Assembly (NCBI RefSeq): GCF_004353915.1
Contig: NZ_SMRP01000020.1
Location: forward strand, 62,001 to 126,000
DNA: 64,000 bases
Reading direction: 5' to 3'
DNA from: Paraburkholderia silviterrae
Lineage (GTDB): Bacteria > Pseudomonadota > Gammaproteobacteria > Burkholderiales > Burkholderiaceae
The notes under the pieces: generated by a model
The model's input: only the letters and a program-made list of their open reading frames with translations
Told to the model about the DNA's origin: nothing
The model's database searches: none
Made by a program: the position numbers and the translations under genes
In this document: one piece after another, positions 43,152 through 52,199 of the stretch
Layout: each line of letters starts with the position of its first letter
Numbering within the stretch: position 1 is the first letter of the stretch

Positions 43152-44108
43152 TCAGCGCCGCGTGCTACGCGCTTGCTGCACGCGGCGTTTGCGTTTGCCC
43201 GCCTCTCGCGTGCTGTTCGCGTCGGCATATTCGCGGATCATTTCAATCAATGCGCGCAGCCCGGCTGGAATATAGCGGCGGCCCGGATAATAGAGGCAGA
43301 GTCCGTCGAACGACGGCGTCCAGTCTTCAAGCACCCGCACCAGCGTGCCGGCCTTCAGATCTTCGCTAACATCCCATTCGCTCAGGTACGTGAGGCCGAG
43401 GCCCGCTCGCGCCGCGGCCAGCATCAGGCTGGCGTCGTTGAGCGTTATCGCACCGCTGCCGTCGACACGCATCGATTCGCCATACCGTTCGAACTCCCAC
43501 TGGTAGATCGACCCACTTGGCATCCGGCTGCGGATGCACTGGTGGGCGGTGAGGTCCGCAGGCGTGCGCGGCGGCTTGTGCCGCTCGAAATATGTTGGAC
43601 TCCCAACGACAGCAAACCGCTGCCGGTCGCCGAACGGCACGGCAATCATGTCCTGCGGCACGGTTTCCATCAGGCGGATGCCTGCGTCGAACCCTTCGAC
43701 CACGATGTCGATCAGGCGCCCCTCAGTGACGATGTCGAGCTTCATCTCGGGATAGCGCTGCAGATACGCGATGAAGACCGGCATTGCCTGATGCGCCGCG
43801 CCCACCGAGGTGTTGATGCGCAAGGTGCCCGACGGCGTGTCGCGGAAGCTGCCGGCCTGATCGAGCGCGGCATGAATGGTCGAGAGCGCGGGCGCGACCG
43901 TGCTCACGAACTGGGCCCCCGCTTCCGAGAGCGACACGCTGCGGGTCGTTCGATTGAAGAGCCGCACACCGATGCGCGCCTCGAGGGCGCCAACCGCATG
44001 ACTGAGCGCGGACTTCGACACGCTCAACTCGTTTGCCGCGGCGCGGAAGCTGCGATGGCGCGCGACGGCCAGAACGGCTTCCAGCTCGGCCAGGCCCGAT
44101 GTCTTCAT
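43152..44108 (-). CDS. LysR-family transcriptional regulator
   Basis: A 318-residue LTTR of the CrgA/YafC-like branch. Helix-turn-helix at about residues 15-45 (RSFRAAANELSVSKSALSHAV), the LFNRTTRSVSLSEAG wing, and effector-binding domain from about 90 to 295. The C-terminal 20 residues are Arg/Lys-rich and unusual. It is divergent from an aldehyde dehydrogenase gene 101 bases away, the standard LTTR arrangement, so it probably controls that gene. Confidence 0.9.
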   Translation of the reverse strand: MKTSGLAELEAVLAVARHRSFRAAANELSVSKSALSHAVGALEARIGVRLFNRTTRSVSLSEAGAQFVSTVAPALSTIHAALDQAGSFRDTPSGTLRINTSVGAAHQAMPVFIAYLQRYPEMKLDIVTEGRLIDIVVEGFDAGIRLMETVPQDMIAVPFGDRQRFAVVGSPTYFERHKPPRTPADLTAHQCIRSRMPSGSIYQWEFERYGESMRVDGSGAITLNDASLMLAAARAGLGLTYLSEWDVSEDLKAGTLVRVLEDWTPSFDGLCLYYPGRRYIPAGLRALIEMIREYADANSTREAGKRKRRVQQARSTRR

Positions 44109-44209
44109 TGTCCCGAATCCCTGAACAGGTCATCCTCGATTGTACGGCTAGTCAGTTCAATGGTGGAGGTCTATCTTGCGTATCAACACATCACGTTTTG
44201 GGACAGACC

Positions 44210-45631
44210 ATGCAGAACATCGACCAGATCTACATCGACGGCGCCTTCGTCACGCCGCACGGCACCGAAAGCTTCGAGCTTTTCAATCCGTCGACCGAGC
44301 AGGTGATTGGGCGCGTGCGCCTTGCCGACGCGCGCGACGCACGCGATGCCATCGCGGCGGCGCGGCGGGCGTTTCCGGCCTTCTCGCGCACCACGAAAGC
44401 CGAGCGCGTCGAGATGCTGATGCGTATGCACGCGGCCGTGGTCGCGAGAGAGGACACGCTTTTCGAAGCCATCGTCGAGGAATACGGCGCACCTGTATCG
44501 CGCGGCCGCTGGATGGCGAGCCACGCTAGCGACGTGCTGCTGCAAACGGCGCAGACGCTCGAGCACTACGCGTTCGTGCGCCGCGCCGGATCGGCCGAGG
44601 TGGTGATGCAGCCGCTCGGCGTGGCCGGACTGATTACGCCCTGGAACAGCAACGCAGGCTTTATCTGCGGCAAGCTTGCGGCGGCGCTCGCCGCGGGCTG
44701 CACGGCCGTGATCAAACCCAGCGAGATGAGCGCGATCCAGACGCGCGTCATCACTGAGGCCTTGCATGAGGCGGGGCTCCCGGCGGGGGTGTTCAACATC
44801 GTCACGGGACGCGGCGATACCGTGGGTGCGGAAATCAGTTCGCACTCCGATATTGCCAAGCTCTCGTTCACAGGATCGACGGCCGTTGGCAAGACGATCC
44901 TGCGCACGGCCGCGGAAACGCTCAAGCGGGTGACGCTCGAACTGGGTGGCAAGTCCCCCATGGTCGTGCTCGACGACGCCAACTTCGACGAAGCCGTCCC
45001 GCTCGCGCTTCAGGCGGGCTTCATGAACAGCGGGCAAGCGTGCATCGCCGGCACGCGGATCCTGGTGCCGCAAGCAAGGCTCAAGGAATTCGAGGAAAAG
45101 ATCGTCGCCGCAGTGGCGAATATTCAGTCCGGCAACCCGCGCGATCCGCGCACGAGTATCGGCCCGATGGTGAGCCAGAAGCAGTGGGAACGCGTGCAAC
45201 GCTATATCCGCATCGGCATCGAAGAAGGCGCGCGCCTGATTGCGGGTGGCGAGGGGCGTCCGGAAGGCATCGACGCAGGCTGGTTCGTGCGGCCGACCCT
45301 CTTCAGCGATGTCCGCAACGACATGACCATCGCGCGCGAAGAAATCTTCGGCCCGGTGCTGTCGATCATCGCCTACCGCGACGAGGAGGACGCGATCGCG
45401 ATTGCCAACGACACACCCTACGGGCTGCAGGCCTACGTGGCATCGTCCAATGCCGGGCGCGCGAGCGCGGTGGCGTCGCGGCTCGAAGCGGGTCGCGTGC
45501 TGGTCAACACGCTCGCGCACGAACCAGCGGCGCCGTTCGGCGGGTTCAAGCAATCGGGTATCGGCCGCGAATACGGGACGTTCGGTCTCGAGGCGTTCCT
45601 CGAACCGAAGTCGTTGCTGGGCACCATGTGA
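44210..45631 (+). CDS. NAD(P)+-dependent aldehyde dehydrogenase
   Basis: A 473-residue ALDH-superfamily enzyme that oxidises an aldehyde to an acid. Catalytic Cys278 (FMNSGQACIAG) and Glu244 (TLELGGKSP) are present, as are LITPWNSN (141-148) and the NAD-binding SFTGSTAVG. Its length is a little short of the usual ~480-500. The start is the ATG at 44210; the frame from 44033 is an extension over the promoter. Substrate unknown. It is alone in its transcript and faces the LysR regulator. Confidence 0.92.
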   Translation: MQNIDQIYIDGAFVTPHGTESFELFNPSTEQVIGRVRLADARDARDAIAAARRAFPAFSRTTKAERVEMLMRMHAAVVAREDTLFEAIVEEYGAPVSRGRWMASHASDVLLQTAQTLEHYAFVRRAGSAEVVMQPLGVAGLITPWNSNAGFICGKLAAALAAGCTAVIKPSEMSAIQTRVITEALHEAGLPAGVFNIVTGRGDTVGAEISSHSDIAKLSFTGSTAVGKTILRTAAETLKRVTLELGGKSPMVVLDDANFDEAVPLALQAGFMNSGQACIAGTRILVPQARLKEFEEKIVAAVANIQSGNPRDPRTSIGPMVSQKQWERVQRYIRIGIEEGARLIAGGEGRPEGIDAGWFVRPTLFSDVRNDMTIAREEIFGPVLSIIAYRDEEDAIAIANDTPYGLQAYVASSNAGRASAVASRLEAGRVLVNTLAHEPAAPFGGFKQSGIGREYGTFGLEAFLEPKSLLGTM

Positions 45632-45643
45632 AGCGAGCCCGTT

Positions 45644-45689
45644 GCAAGCTGCGCGACGCGGGGCTAAGGCTCCCGCGCGCGCAGCTTGC
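45644..45689 (+). terminator. Long GC hairpin after the aldehyde dehydrogenase
   Basis: GCAAGCTGCGCG (45644-45655) pairs perfectly with CGCGCAGCTTGC (45678-45689), giving a 12-bp stem with a 22-base loop. There is no T-run, so termination may need Rho or be bidirectional. Confidence 0.5.
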
Positions 45690-45711
45690 CTGACGCCCTT
45701 CAACTGCGCGG

Positions 45712-45915
45712 CTATGTGCGGTAGCCGCCCGGGCCGATGCCCGTTGCACGCTCGACCTTGAAAGCGGCGATCAGCATATTGAGCGAACGGGCGCGCTCGG
45801 CGAGCGAAGCCGCCGCCGCCGCCGCCGCGCTCTCCCCCACGAACGCCGCATTCTGCTGCGTGACCACGTCCATTTGCGCGAGCGCGAGTCCCACTTGCCC
45901 GATAGGCCGTTTGCC
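45712..45915 (-). pseudogene. Remnant of a methyl-accepting chemotaxis protein (C-terminus only)
   Basis: The minus-strand frame from about 45915 reads GQVGLALAQMDVVTQQNAAF, then an Ala-rich helix and LAERARSLNMLIAAFKV. This is the extreme C-terminus of an MCP signalling domain (compare the usual QMDQVTQQNAALVEE pattern). The upstream ~450 residues, including sensor, HAMP and hairpin tip, are absent; the frame runs into unrelated sequence. It is a decayed fragment left by a deletion or rearrangement at this junction. Confidence 0.8.
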
Positions 45916-45946
45916 GAGAATACGGCCCGAATCGGGGAAACAAAAA

Positions 45947-46066
45947 ATGAATATCAAGAGGATCGGGATGCTGTCCCTTGCCTCATTGGCTCTGACGGCC
46001 TGCATGACCGTCGGTCAACGCGTGAAGATAATCCGCCAACGAGAAAGAGAACAACAAGACGGCTGA
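45947..46066 (+). CDS. Very small lipoprotein (39 aa)
   Basis: From the ATG at 45947 (GGGGAA upstream) a 39-residue peptide shows a lipoprotein signal: MNIKRIGMLSLASLAL then Leu-Thr-Ala-Cys at 16-19. The mature part is only about 20 residues, rich in Arg, Gln and Glu. Its size and shape recall entericidin-type or lysis-associated small lipoproteins, without a firm match. It lies just beyond the MCP stub on the opposite strand. Confidence 0.55.
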   Translation: MNIKRIGMLSLASLALTACMTVGQRVKIIRQREREQQDG

Positions 46067-46461
46067 GAAAAACGCCTGCACCATCCGTCGCGGCTTCTTT
46101 GGTGGCATCAAAGTAACTTTCACGGTTGGTCCGACGTGACAAGCACATTCGTGCGATCGAAACCTTGATGTGCTGTTGACGCTGTGGAATTCCGCCGCGA
46201 GCGTTCGCGCATGACTGACGGTGTGGGTCGCGCACCGGAGTCAGTTGTAATCCCTCACAGACTCGATCCGGCGCGCAGCTTGCGTTCACCAGTGGTGCCG
46301 ATGGCGATGTCCGCAGCCAGCCCCTGTTCAACCAAGTTGATGTCGCACTGATTACACGAACAACAAAAAAATCATATTTTGTCAACTAATGCAAGGATTT
46401 GTTGCAAATTTTGGGCCTTACTTTATAGTTGCGGCGGAATAAGTGGCCAAATAAAAAGTAA
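46067..46461. other. Partly AT-rich intergenic region upstream of the glycosyltransferase
   Basis: 395 bases with no gene. The last ~120 bases are strikingly AT-rich for this genome (A-tracts, TTTTGTCAAC, CAAATTTTGGGCC), suggesting a silencing or strong promoter region and possible foreign origin. Confidence 0.5.
46402..46429 (+). promoter_or_regulatory. Sigma-70-type promoter for the glycosyltransferase operon
   Basis: TTGCAA (46402-46407) and TATAGT (46424-46429) are separated by 16 bases in an AT-rich context, about 33 bases before the start at 46462. Confidence 0.55.
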
Positions 46462-47856
46462 ATGGATAATACAAAACAACCTGGCGTCTCGCACCAGACC
46501 AGCGAGACAGCCTTGGGGGCCGTGCCCCCTGCCTTGCCCGCCAAAAAGCGATCGCGGTGGTATCTGCCGGTGAAAATCAAGTTCGCATTGGCGGTTGGTT
46601 TCTCTCTGCTATGGGGTGTGCTCTCCTTTTATCTGGCCCGGCGGTGGCTCGCGGACATGGGCGCGGTGTTTGGGGCGGTTTGGGCTTACCTGATTCTGTT
46701 CGGCATCGCGATTCTGCCGGGCTTCATGAATGCGTTCATGATGTCGAGCCTGCTGATGGACCGTCGGCCGGCGTTTCACCCGGCTGCCGGGCCACTACCC
46801 GGTATCAGTATCCTGGTGGCGGCGTATAACGAAGAAGACAACATCGCGCAGACTGTCGAAAGCATCGCGAAGCAGGCCTACCCCGGTGCGCTGCAGGTCA
46901 TTGTCGTCAATGACGGATCCTCGGACGGCACCGCGGCCGTGCTCGATGGTCTTGAGTATCCGTGGCTCGAGGTCCTGCATCTGCCGCAGAACATGGGCAA
47001 GGCGCGTGCGCTTACCGAGGGCTTGACGCATGTGCACCACAGCCTGACGGTTACGGTGGACGGCGACTCCTACCTCTATCGCCGCGCGCTGGAGAATCTC
47101 GTGTATCGCTACCTGAGCGACCCGCCAAGCACAAGGGCGGTGGCAGGCGCCGTTCTGGTGCGCAACTCGCGCACCAACCTGGTCACGCGGATTCAGGAGT
47201 GGGACTACTTCCACGGCATCGCTGCCACGAAGCGGATACAGAGCCTCTATCAGGGCACCCTTGTCGCGCAAGGCGCCTTCTCCGTTTACGACACCGGCGT
47301 GCTCCGCCAGGTCGGCGGCTGGCCCCACTCGGTCGGTGAGGACATCGTGCTCACATGGGCCATCCTGAAGTCGGGGTATCGCGTTGGCTTCGCGGAGAAC
47401 GCCTGCCTGTTCACCAATGCGCCGACCACGTGGCGGCAGTTCATCCGTCAACGCCAGCGGTGGTCCCGCGGGCTGATAGAGGCGTTTAAGGCGCATTGGC
47501 AACTGCTCTTCAAGCCGCGTATGACGACGCTCTTCATCTGGTGGAATCTGCTGTTTCCATACATGGATCTGGTCTACACATTCGCATTCCTGCCGGGATT
47601 GGTGCTGGCACTGTTCGGCATCCGCTGGATCGCCGGGCCGATGACGCTCCTGGTTCTCCCGATGGCCATGCTCATCAACGTACTGATGTACCGGATCCAG
47701 AACCGCATGTTCACCGAGCAGGGCCTTAAGGTGCGCCGCAACAGGCTCGGCTTCGTCTGCTACAGCCTGCTCTACGGACTCGTTCTGCAGCCCGCCTGTG
47801 TGGTCGGGTATGCGCAGGAGTTCGTGACCCGCAGCAAGCGCTGGGGTACCAAATAA
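46462..47856 (+). CDS. Family-2 processive glycosyltransferase (PgaC/NodC/HasA-like)
   Basis: A 464-residue membrane glycosyltransferase. Two hydrophobic helices lie near residues 40-60 and 70-98. The GT2 domain follows: ILVAAYNEEDN, DGSSDGT (Asp151), DGD at 200-202, GED (292-294), and Gln330-x-x-Arg-Trp334 as the QxxRW motif of processive synthases. Three to four C-terminal helices follow (about 350-450). These polymerise and extrude polysaccharides such as poly-N-acetylglucosamine, cellulose-like or hyaluronan-like chains. The polymer is not identifiable. It is followed 35 bases later by an outer-membrane barrel gene. Weak ribosome site. Confidence 0.88.
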   Translation: MDNTKQPGVSHQTSETALGAVPPALPAKKRSRWYLPVKIKFALAVGFSLLWGVLSFYLARRWLADMGAVFGAVWAYLILFGIAILPGFMNAFMMSSLLMDRRPAFHPAAGPLPGISILVAAYNEEDNIAQTVESIAKQAYPGALQVIVVNDGSSDGTAAVLDGLEYPWLEVLHLPQNMGKARALTEGLTHVHHSLTVTVDGDSYLYRRALENLVYRYLSDPPSTRAVAGAVLVRNSRTNLVTRIQEWDYFHGIAATKRIQSLYQGTLVAQGAFSVYDTGVLRQVGGWPHSVGEDIVLTWAILKSGYRVGFAENACLFTNAPTTWRQFIRQRQRWSRGLIEAFKAHWQLLFKPRMTTLFIWWNLLFPYMDLVYTFAFLPGLVLALFGIRWIAGPMTLLVLPMAMLINVLMYRIQNRMFTEQGLKVRRNRLGFVCYSLLYGLVLQPACVVGYAQEFVTRSKRWGTK

Positions 47857-47891
47857 CCCTACACGCAGTAAAAAAGAAAGGGATTCTCTCT

Positions 47892-48866
47892 ATGCAGGTA
47901 ATTCGTTGCGCAAACGCGCCCATGTTCCGGCGCGCGTTTGTTGCCGCGTGTGCGTTCGCAATTAGTGCGCTCGCGCCCGTACACGCTCAATCTCAGGATG
48001 GACCGGGTGCGCACGGCGCACTGATCGGGGATTTCCTCTACAGCGACGACAGCGATCGTTTCCAGGAAGAACGGTTCAACGCCGGCTATCTGTTCAGCAA
48101 CAACTGGGGGTTCGGCACAAGCTTCACGCATTACAGTTCTCCCGGCTGGTCTGCATTTGGGTATGGCGCGTACGGCTTATATCGCGAGCGCGGCACGCAG
48201 CAGACCGTGGACGCGCGATTGGGCGTGATGGACACACATGGCTATACGACGGCGGTCGGCACACTAGACTACATGCGGCACATTACCGCCGACACCGGGA
48301 TCGGCGTGAGTGCCGAGCGCGATGTGGTTGACTCGATAGTCGGTCTTGAGCGGGGGCTGACCTACACCAGCCTCGTGCTCGTGCTAGATCATCAGTTCAC
48401 GCCACGTTTCAGCATGGGGGCGGTGGCTGGGGCACTCTGGTTTTCGGATAACAATACGCGTCCGCTGTTGCGTACGCGATGGAACTACGAGTTGATAGCG
48501 AATAGCGGCCTGAATGCGTACATCAAGACCCGGACCTATTCCGACAGCAACCCGTACCTGGGCGATTACTATTCGCCGCGCTGGCTTAACGAGTATTCGG
48601 GCGGTCTCTCCTGGCGGACCGCCATCAACGACAAGGTTCTCTTTTTCGTGAGTGCCGATGCGGGGCGACAGAATACGTCGGATGGCGCCAACAACATCTG
48701 GAGTGCGCGCACTGGCCTCGAGAACCACCGCAGTCGGGCTAGCCACGTGCAGTGGCAGATCGCCGTTGAAACGACCAACAACAGCTCATTCGGTTTCATG
48801 AGCGGCGGCGGTGCGGGGTATCGCTATACCAGCGTGATGGGGCGATTGTTTATTCCGCTTAACTGA
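47892..48866 (+). CDS. Outer-membrane beta-barrel protein, partner of the glycosyltransferase
   Basis: A 324-residue protein with a Sec signal peptide (about residues 1-33, Val-His-Ala). The rest is alternating aromatic/Gly beta strands (LFSNNWGFGTSFTHYSS, GYGAYGLYRER, YRYTSVMGRLF), as in C-terminal barrels of polysaccharide export proteins such as PgaA. It ends in Leu-Asn rather than the usual Phe/Trp. Co-transcribed with the glycosyltransferase, so it may be the outer-membrane pore for its polymer. The family was not recognised. Confidence 0.75.
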   Translation: MQVIRCANAPMFRRAFVAACAFAISALAPVHAQSQDGPGAHGALIGDFLYSDDSDRFQEERFNAGYLFSNNWGFGTSFTHYSSPGWSAFGYGAYGLYRERGTQQTVDARLGVMDTHGYTTAVGTLDYMRHITADTGIGVSAERDVVDSIVGLERGLTYTSLVLVLDHQFTPRFSMGAVAGALWFSDNNTRPLLRTRWNYELIANSGLNAYIKTRTYSDSNPYLGDYYSPRWLNEYSGGLSWRTAINDKVLFFVSADAGRQNTSDGANNIWSARTGLENHRSRASHVQWQIAVETTNNSSFGFMSGGGAGYRYTSVMGRLFIPLN

Positions 48867-49035
48867 ACATCACAGGTGCCACGGGACTTCGGCAACGTAG
48901 CATGAACTGTCGGGCCCCGCACCGTGCAATTCTCGTGAAAGACGAGCAGCCTCTTCGAGACATTGCGCCAGTGGCATGACCGCTTCCCGCCTGGGTCGAA
49001 CCTGCAGAATATTCTCTCCGCGGCGCGCGACTCGA
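48867..49035. other. Short non-coding stretch in the degraded zone
   Basis: 169 bases between the barrel gene and a possible small gene on the other strand; nothing recognised. Confidence 0.3.
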
Positions 49036-49353
49036 TCAATCGTGAAGCCACTGTCCGTCGGTCAAATCGCCATCCCAACGTAGTCCGACTGCCGTCAAAT
49101 CTAGAGCTCCCTCCGGATGCGCTTCGAGCAAGCCATCCCGCAAAGATTGAGCAATCGCCATTCTCGCCAGATCTTCGGCGTCAGCATCGGCTATTCCTTT
49201 GTCGGATCCCCTCGGGACGAGCAGGAAAAATGGCTTCATCGTCGATCGTATTCGTATAAACGTCACGCTGATGCCGTCAACCACGATGACGCTGTACCTT
49301 ACGGCCTCGTCTCCACATCCCCACGCGCGAAACCTGAATTCTGTTGTTCTCAT
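49036..49353 (-). CDS. Hypothetical protein (105 aa), doubtful
   Basis: The frame gives a 105-residue product with a plausible alpha/beta flow: strands RYSVIVVDGISVTFIRI, then a helix EDLARMAIAQSLRDGL and a C-terminal DLTAVGLRWDGDL. Codon use looks coding-like, and the length is well above chance in this AT-richer patch. The ribosome site is weak (GAGG 14 bases upstream). No family recognised. It could be a real orphan or a leftover of a mobile element. Confidence 0.4.
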   Translation of the reverse strand: MRTTEFRFRAWGCGDEAVRYSVIVVDGISVTFIRIRSTMKPFFLLVPRGSDKGIADADAEDLARMAIAQSLRDGLLEAHPEGALDLTAVGLRWDGDLTDGQWLHD

Positions 49354-49590
49354 TATCGAGTTCGAGCCTCACCCGAAAGTGCCTGTGTTACAGAGCCGAC
49401 CCGCAAACAGGCGCCGTTTGGCTGAAAAGACTATGCCGCGAGTTAAAAACTTGCAATCTTCGGAAGGCGATCCATTCTTCAGCTCGATTTATGCCTGCAC
49501 GTTCTGCAATTGCGTATTCTCAGAATATCGTGCATTCACAATTGAAAACGTTTGCGTATCAGCTACTTCGCGTTTCGTCTGACTATGTGA

Positions 49591-49990
49591 ATGTCTCACG
49601 TGCGCTCGGCCTCGTCCGCGACCACGCATCGCGCCCCTGTCGATGATCCGAATGCGTTACTGCCCCGGCGGGGAAACGAACTCGCAAACGTTTTCCGGAC
49701 GAGGCTTCCGAAATTGCTTTCCGTGCACGGTATCAGACTGAAATGGTTGCGGCGCATCGAACTGCCGGCAGGCGTTGGTCAAAGCGTACCGGCCACGTGT
49801 CTGGTGGCGCGTGAGTTTGATGCGCCAAGCGGCGTCAAGCCGATCGAATGGCTCGAGCGCGCGCTGGCGCTGTTTCTGGTCGTGGCTTGGGGAATCGTGC
49901 ATCTGATGAACATGGGCCGCAATTGCCACGATCTGGATGCCGAACTATTCTTCGATGTCGATGAAATTCGTGGCGCGTATTTGATAACGG
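49591..49990 (+). pseudogene. Decayed IS4/Tn5-type transposase fragment with internal deletion
   Basis: Residues about 55-132 of this frame match the C-terminal third of Tn5-like IS4-family transposases as I know them: ATCLVAREFDAPSGVKPIEW, then LERALALFLVVAWGIVHLM and LDAELFFDVDEIRGAYLI. In intact family members the two blocks are separated by roughly 60 residues carrying YREK-like catalytic sequence; here they are fused after Trp87. The N-terminal part is absent or unrecognisable. The frame then runs into the palindromic repeat. Non-functional relic. Confidence 0.75.
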
Positions 49991-50034
49991 GTTTGGTTTG
50001 GCTCCTGGTGGTGTTGGCGTGGCTCCTGGCGGTG

Positions 50035-50617
50035 TTGGCCTTTCCTTGGTTTCATGTAGGTATATTTGTGTTGCCCCTGTGCGGGGCGGCACCTACTTTT
50101 CTTTGCAGCCGCAAAGAAAAGTAGGCAAAAGAAAGCGGCTCAAACCGCCAGTGTGACGCAGTCCACCACTGCCATTCCAATCGGAGCGGCTCCGGGGCAT
50201 CCGTCTCCTCGCACACTCCGCCCTAGTGACAAGGGGCTCATTCTTCCCGCCACGCGCTACGCGCGGGCGGAAGGGTATGCAAGGAAAACCGGGCGTGCTG
50301 CCGGCGAATGCGCGGGAGTACCACCGAGAAAATACGCGGGATTCCTACGAAAATGCATGAACCCCACCGGTTTTGGTTATGCCCTACGGTGCGCGTAGCG
50401 CCGCCGGATGGATGAGCCCTTAGTCACTCCGGCGTGTAGCAAGTGATGGCAGACGCCCCGGAGCCACTCCGATATAAGGTTAGTGGTCCACTGCGTCACA
50501 CTAGCGGTTTGAGCGGCTTTCTTTTGCCTACTTTTCTTTGCCGCTGCAAAGAAAAGTAGGTGCCGCCCCGCACAGGGGTAACACTAATAGACCGACACGA
50601 AAACAAGGAAAGGCCAA
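50035..50617. repeat. Large imperfect inverted repeat, about 580 bp
   Basis: The left arm from 50035 (TTGGCCTTTCCTTGG) is matched by the complement of the right arm ending at about 50617. The outer ~110 bases of each arm are nearly identical, and each arm contains its own inner palindrome around CTACTTTTCTTTGC/GCAAAGAAAAGTAG (50090-50122 and 50529-50561). Similarity continues, weaker, to a centre near 50326. It has no coding capacity. Repeats of this look are, to my recollection, dispersed in Burkholderia and Paraburkholderia intergenic regions. A MITE-like or REP-like element is likely. Confidence 0.8.
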
Positions 50618-50750
50618 AAAAACCAAGCTAACCGATCCGCAGGCATCGTCTCGCCCACGAATACGACCATCGCACCAACGCCCCCAAACCAGCGACTCCC
50701 ATCCCAACAGCCAACTCAAAACCACTCACCCCGACTTTCCAAACGGACTC

Positions 50751-52199
50751 TCAGATAGAAGCAGCAGACGACACCTCCCCTTGCGCCTGACCGTGCGGCC
50801 GCGTGCGCACGAACGCCCCGGCCAGCGCAGCGGCCACAACCGCCGCAATCGCCCCCAGCAAGAAAGCCAGATGGTATCCCCCATTGAGCGCGGTAACAGC
50901 ATCGGCGCCCGCTGCACCCAACCCATCGGTGCGCGCAGCCGCCAGGCTCGCGAGAATAGCGAGACCCAGCGCGCCGCCCATCATGAACGACGTGTTTACC
51001 ACCCCCGAGGCCAACCCCGACTCATCGGGCGCCACGTCGCTCATCGCGGCCAGCAGCACCGGGTTGAACGCCAGCCCCGCCCCAAGGCCCATCAGCACCA
51101 TGCCCGGCAGCACATCCACCACGAAGCTGCCCCCAGCGGGTGCACGCGCAAACAACAGCAGCCCGAGCGCCGCCAGCAGCAAGCCCAGCGAGAGCGGCGC
51201 GCGAATCCCGAAGCGCATCACCAGCCTGGCCGAGAGCCCCAACGAGAACGCCGCCATGATGATGTTGGCCGGCAAAAACGCCAGTCCCACCTGCATCGCG
51301 CTGTAGTGGAGCAAGCGCTGCAAGTAAAGCGCCGAGATGAAGAACCACGCGAACAGCGCGGCCGCCCACAACACGCCCACCACATTGGCCGTAGCCAGGT
51401 TGCGCAGCGCGAACATATGCAGCGGCATGAGCGGATGCGGCACGCGCGACTCGATAACGAGGAACGCCATCATCAGCGCGATAGCCATGCCCAGCAGCGC
51501 AAGGGTTTGCGCGGACATCCAGCCGGCTTCGTTGCCGTGCACGACGGCATACACCGCCAGCATCAGCGATGCGGTCACGGTGATGGCACCCGCCACATCC
51601 AGTTTGGCGCGCTGCGCCTGCGGCTTCGCCATCGGCAGCAGCGCCACGCAACCGCCATACACCGCCACGCCAATCGGCAAGTTGACGAGAAAGATCCAGT
51701 GCCAGCTCAATGTGCTGGTCAATAGCCCGCCCAGCAGCACGCCGATACTGCCGCCGCCCCCGCCCACGAACCCGTAGACGCCCATTGCCTTCGCGCGGTC
51801 GTCCGGCGAGGTGAACAGGTTCATGATCAGTGACAGCGACACGGCCGACACCACGGCGCCGCCCAGCCCCTGAACGGCGCGCGCCGCAATCAGCAATCCT
51901 TGCGAATTTGCCAGCCCACAGGCCAACGAGGCCAGCGTAAATAACGTAATGCCCAGCAGGAACAGCCTGCGATGACCAAACAGGTCGCCGAGCCGCCCGC
52001 CCAGCAGCAGGAAGCCGCCGAAGGTCAGCATGTACGCGTTGACCACCCACACGAGCGAGGTTTCGGTAAAGCCCAGGTCCGCCCGGATGGACGGTAGTGC
52101 GACGTTGACGATGGTCGTGTCGAGCACGATCATCAGCACACCCAGGCAGAGCACGATGAGGGCAAACCAGCGTTTGCGTTCGTCGATGCCGTGCGTCAT
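50751..52199 (-). CDS. Major facilitator efflux pump, DHA2 family
   Basis: A 482-residue 14-helix drug:H+ antiporter: MIVLDTTIVNVALPSI in helix 1, GGRLGDLFGHRR (motif A), and RAVQGLGGAVVSA (motif B). The start is the ATG at 52199, with AGGAG seven bases upstream. It is the third gene of a minus-strand group after NmrA and pirin genes (gap 121 bases to pirin), with the LysR gene at 54300 divergent. The set could answer to an electrophile or quinone and expel it. Confidence 0.87.
   Translation of the reverse strand: MTHGIDERKRWFALIVLCLGVLMIVLDTTIVNVALPSIRADLGFTETSLVWVVNAYMLTFGGFLLLGGRLGDLFGHRRLFLLGITLFTLASLACGLANSQGLLIAARAVQGLGGAVVSAVSLSLIMNLFTSPDDRAKAMGVYGFVGGGGGSIGVLLGGLLTSTLSWHWIFLVNLPIGVAVYGGCVALLPMAKPQAQRAKLDVAGAITVTASLMLAVYAVVHGNEAGWMSAQTLALLGMAIALMMAFLVIESRVPHPLMPLHMFALRNLATANVVGVLWAAALFAWFFISALYLQRLLHYSAMQVGLAFLPANIIMAAFSLGLSARLVMRFGIRAPLSLGLLLAALGLLLFARAPAGGSFVVDVLPGMVLMGLGAGLAFNPVLLAAMSDVAPDESGLASGVVNTSFMMGGALGLAILASLAAARTDGLGAAGADAVTALNGGYHLAFLLGAIAAVVAAALAGAFVRTRPHGQAQGEVSSAASI

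Noticed and set aside
44183-45943. 586-codon minus-strand frame over the aldehyde dehydrogenase
   Set aside because: Antisense shadow; the ALDH motifs on the plus strand are intact.
50528-50725. Minus-strand ORF similar to the C-terminal end of the transposase-relic frame
   Set aside because: The similarity comes from the palindromic repeat arms read in equivalent frames, not from a shared protein.
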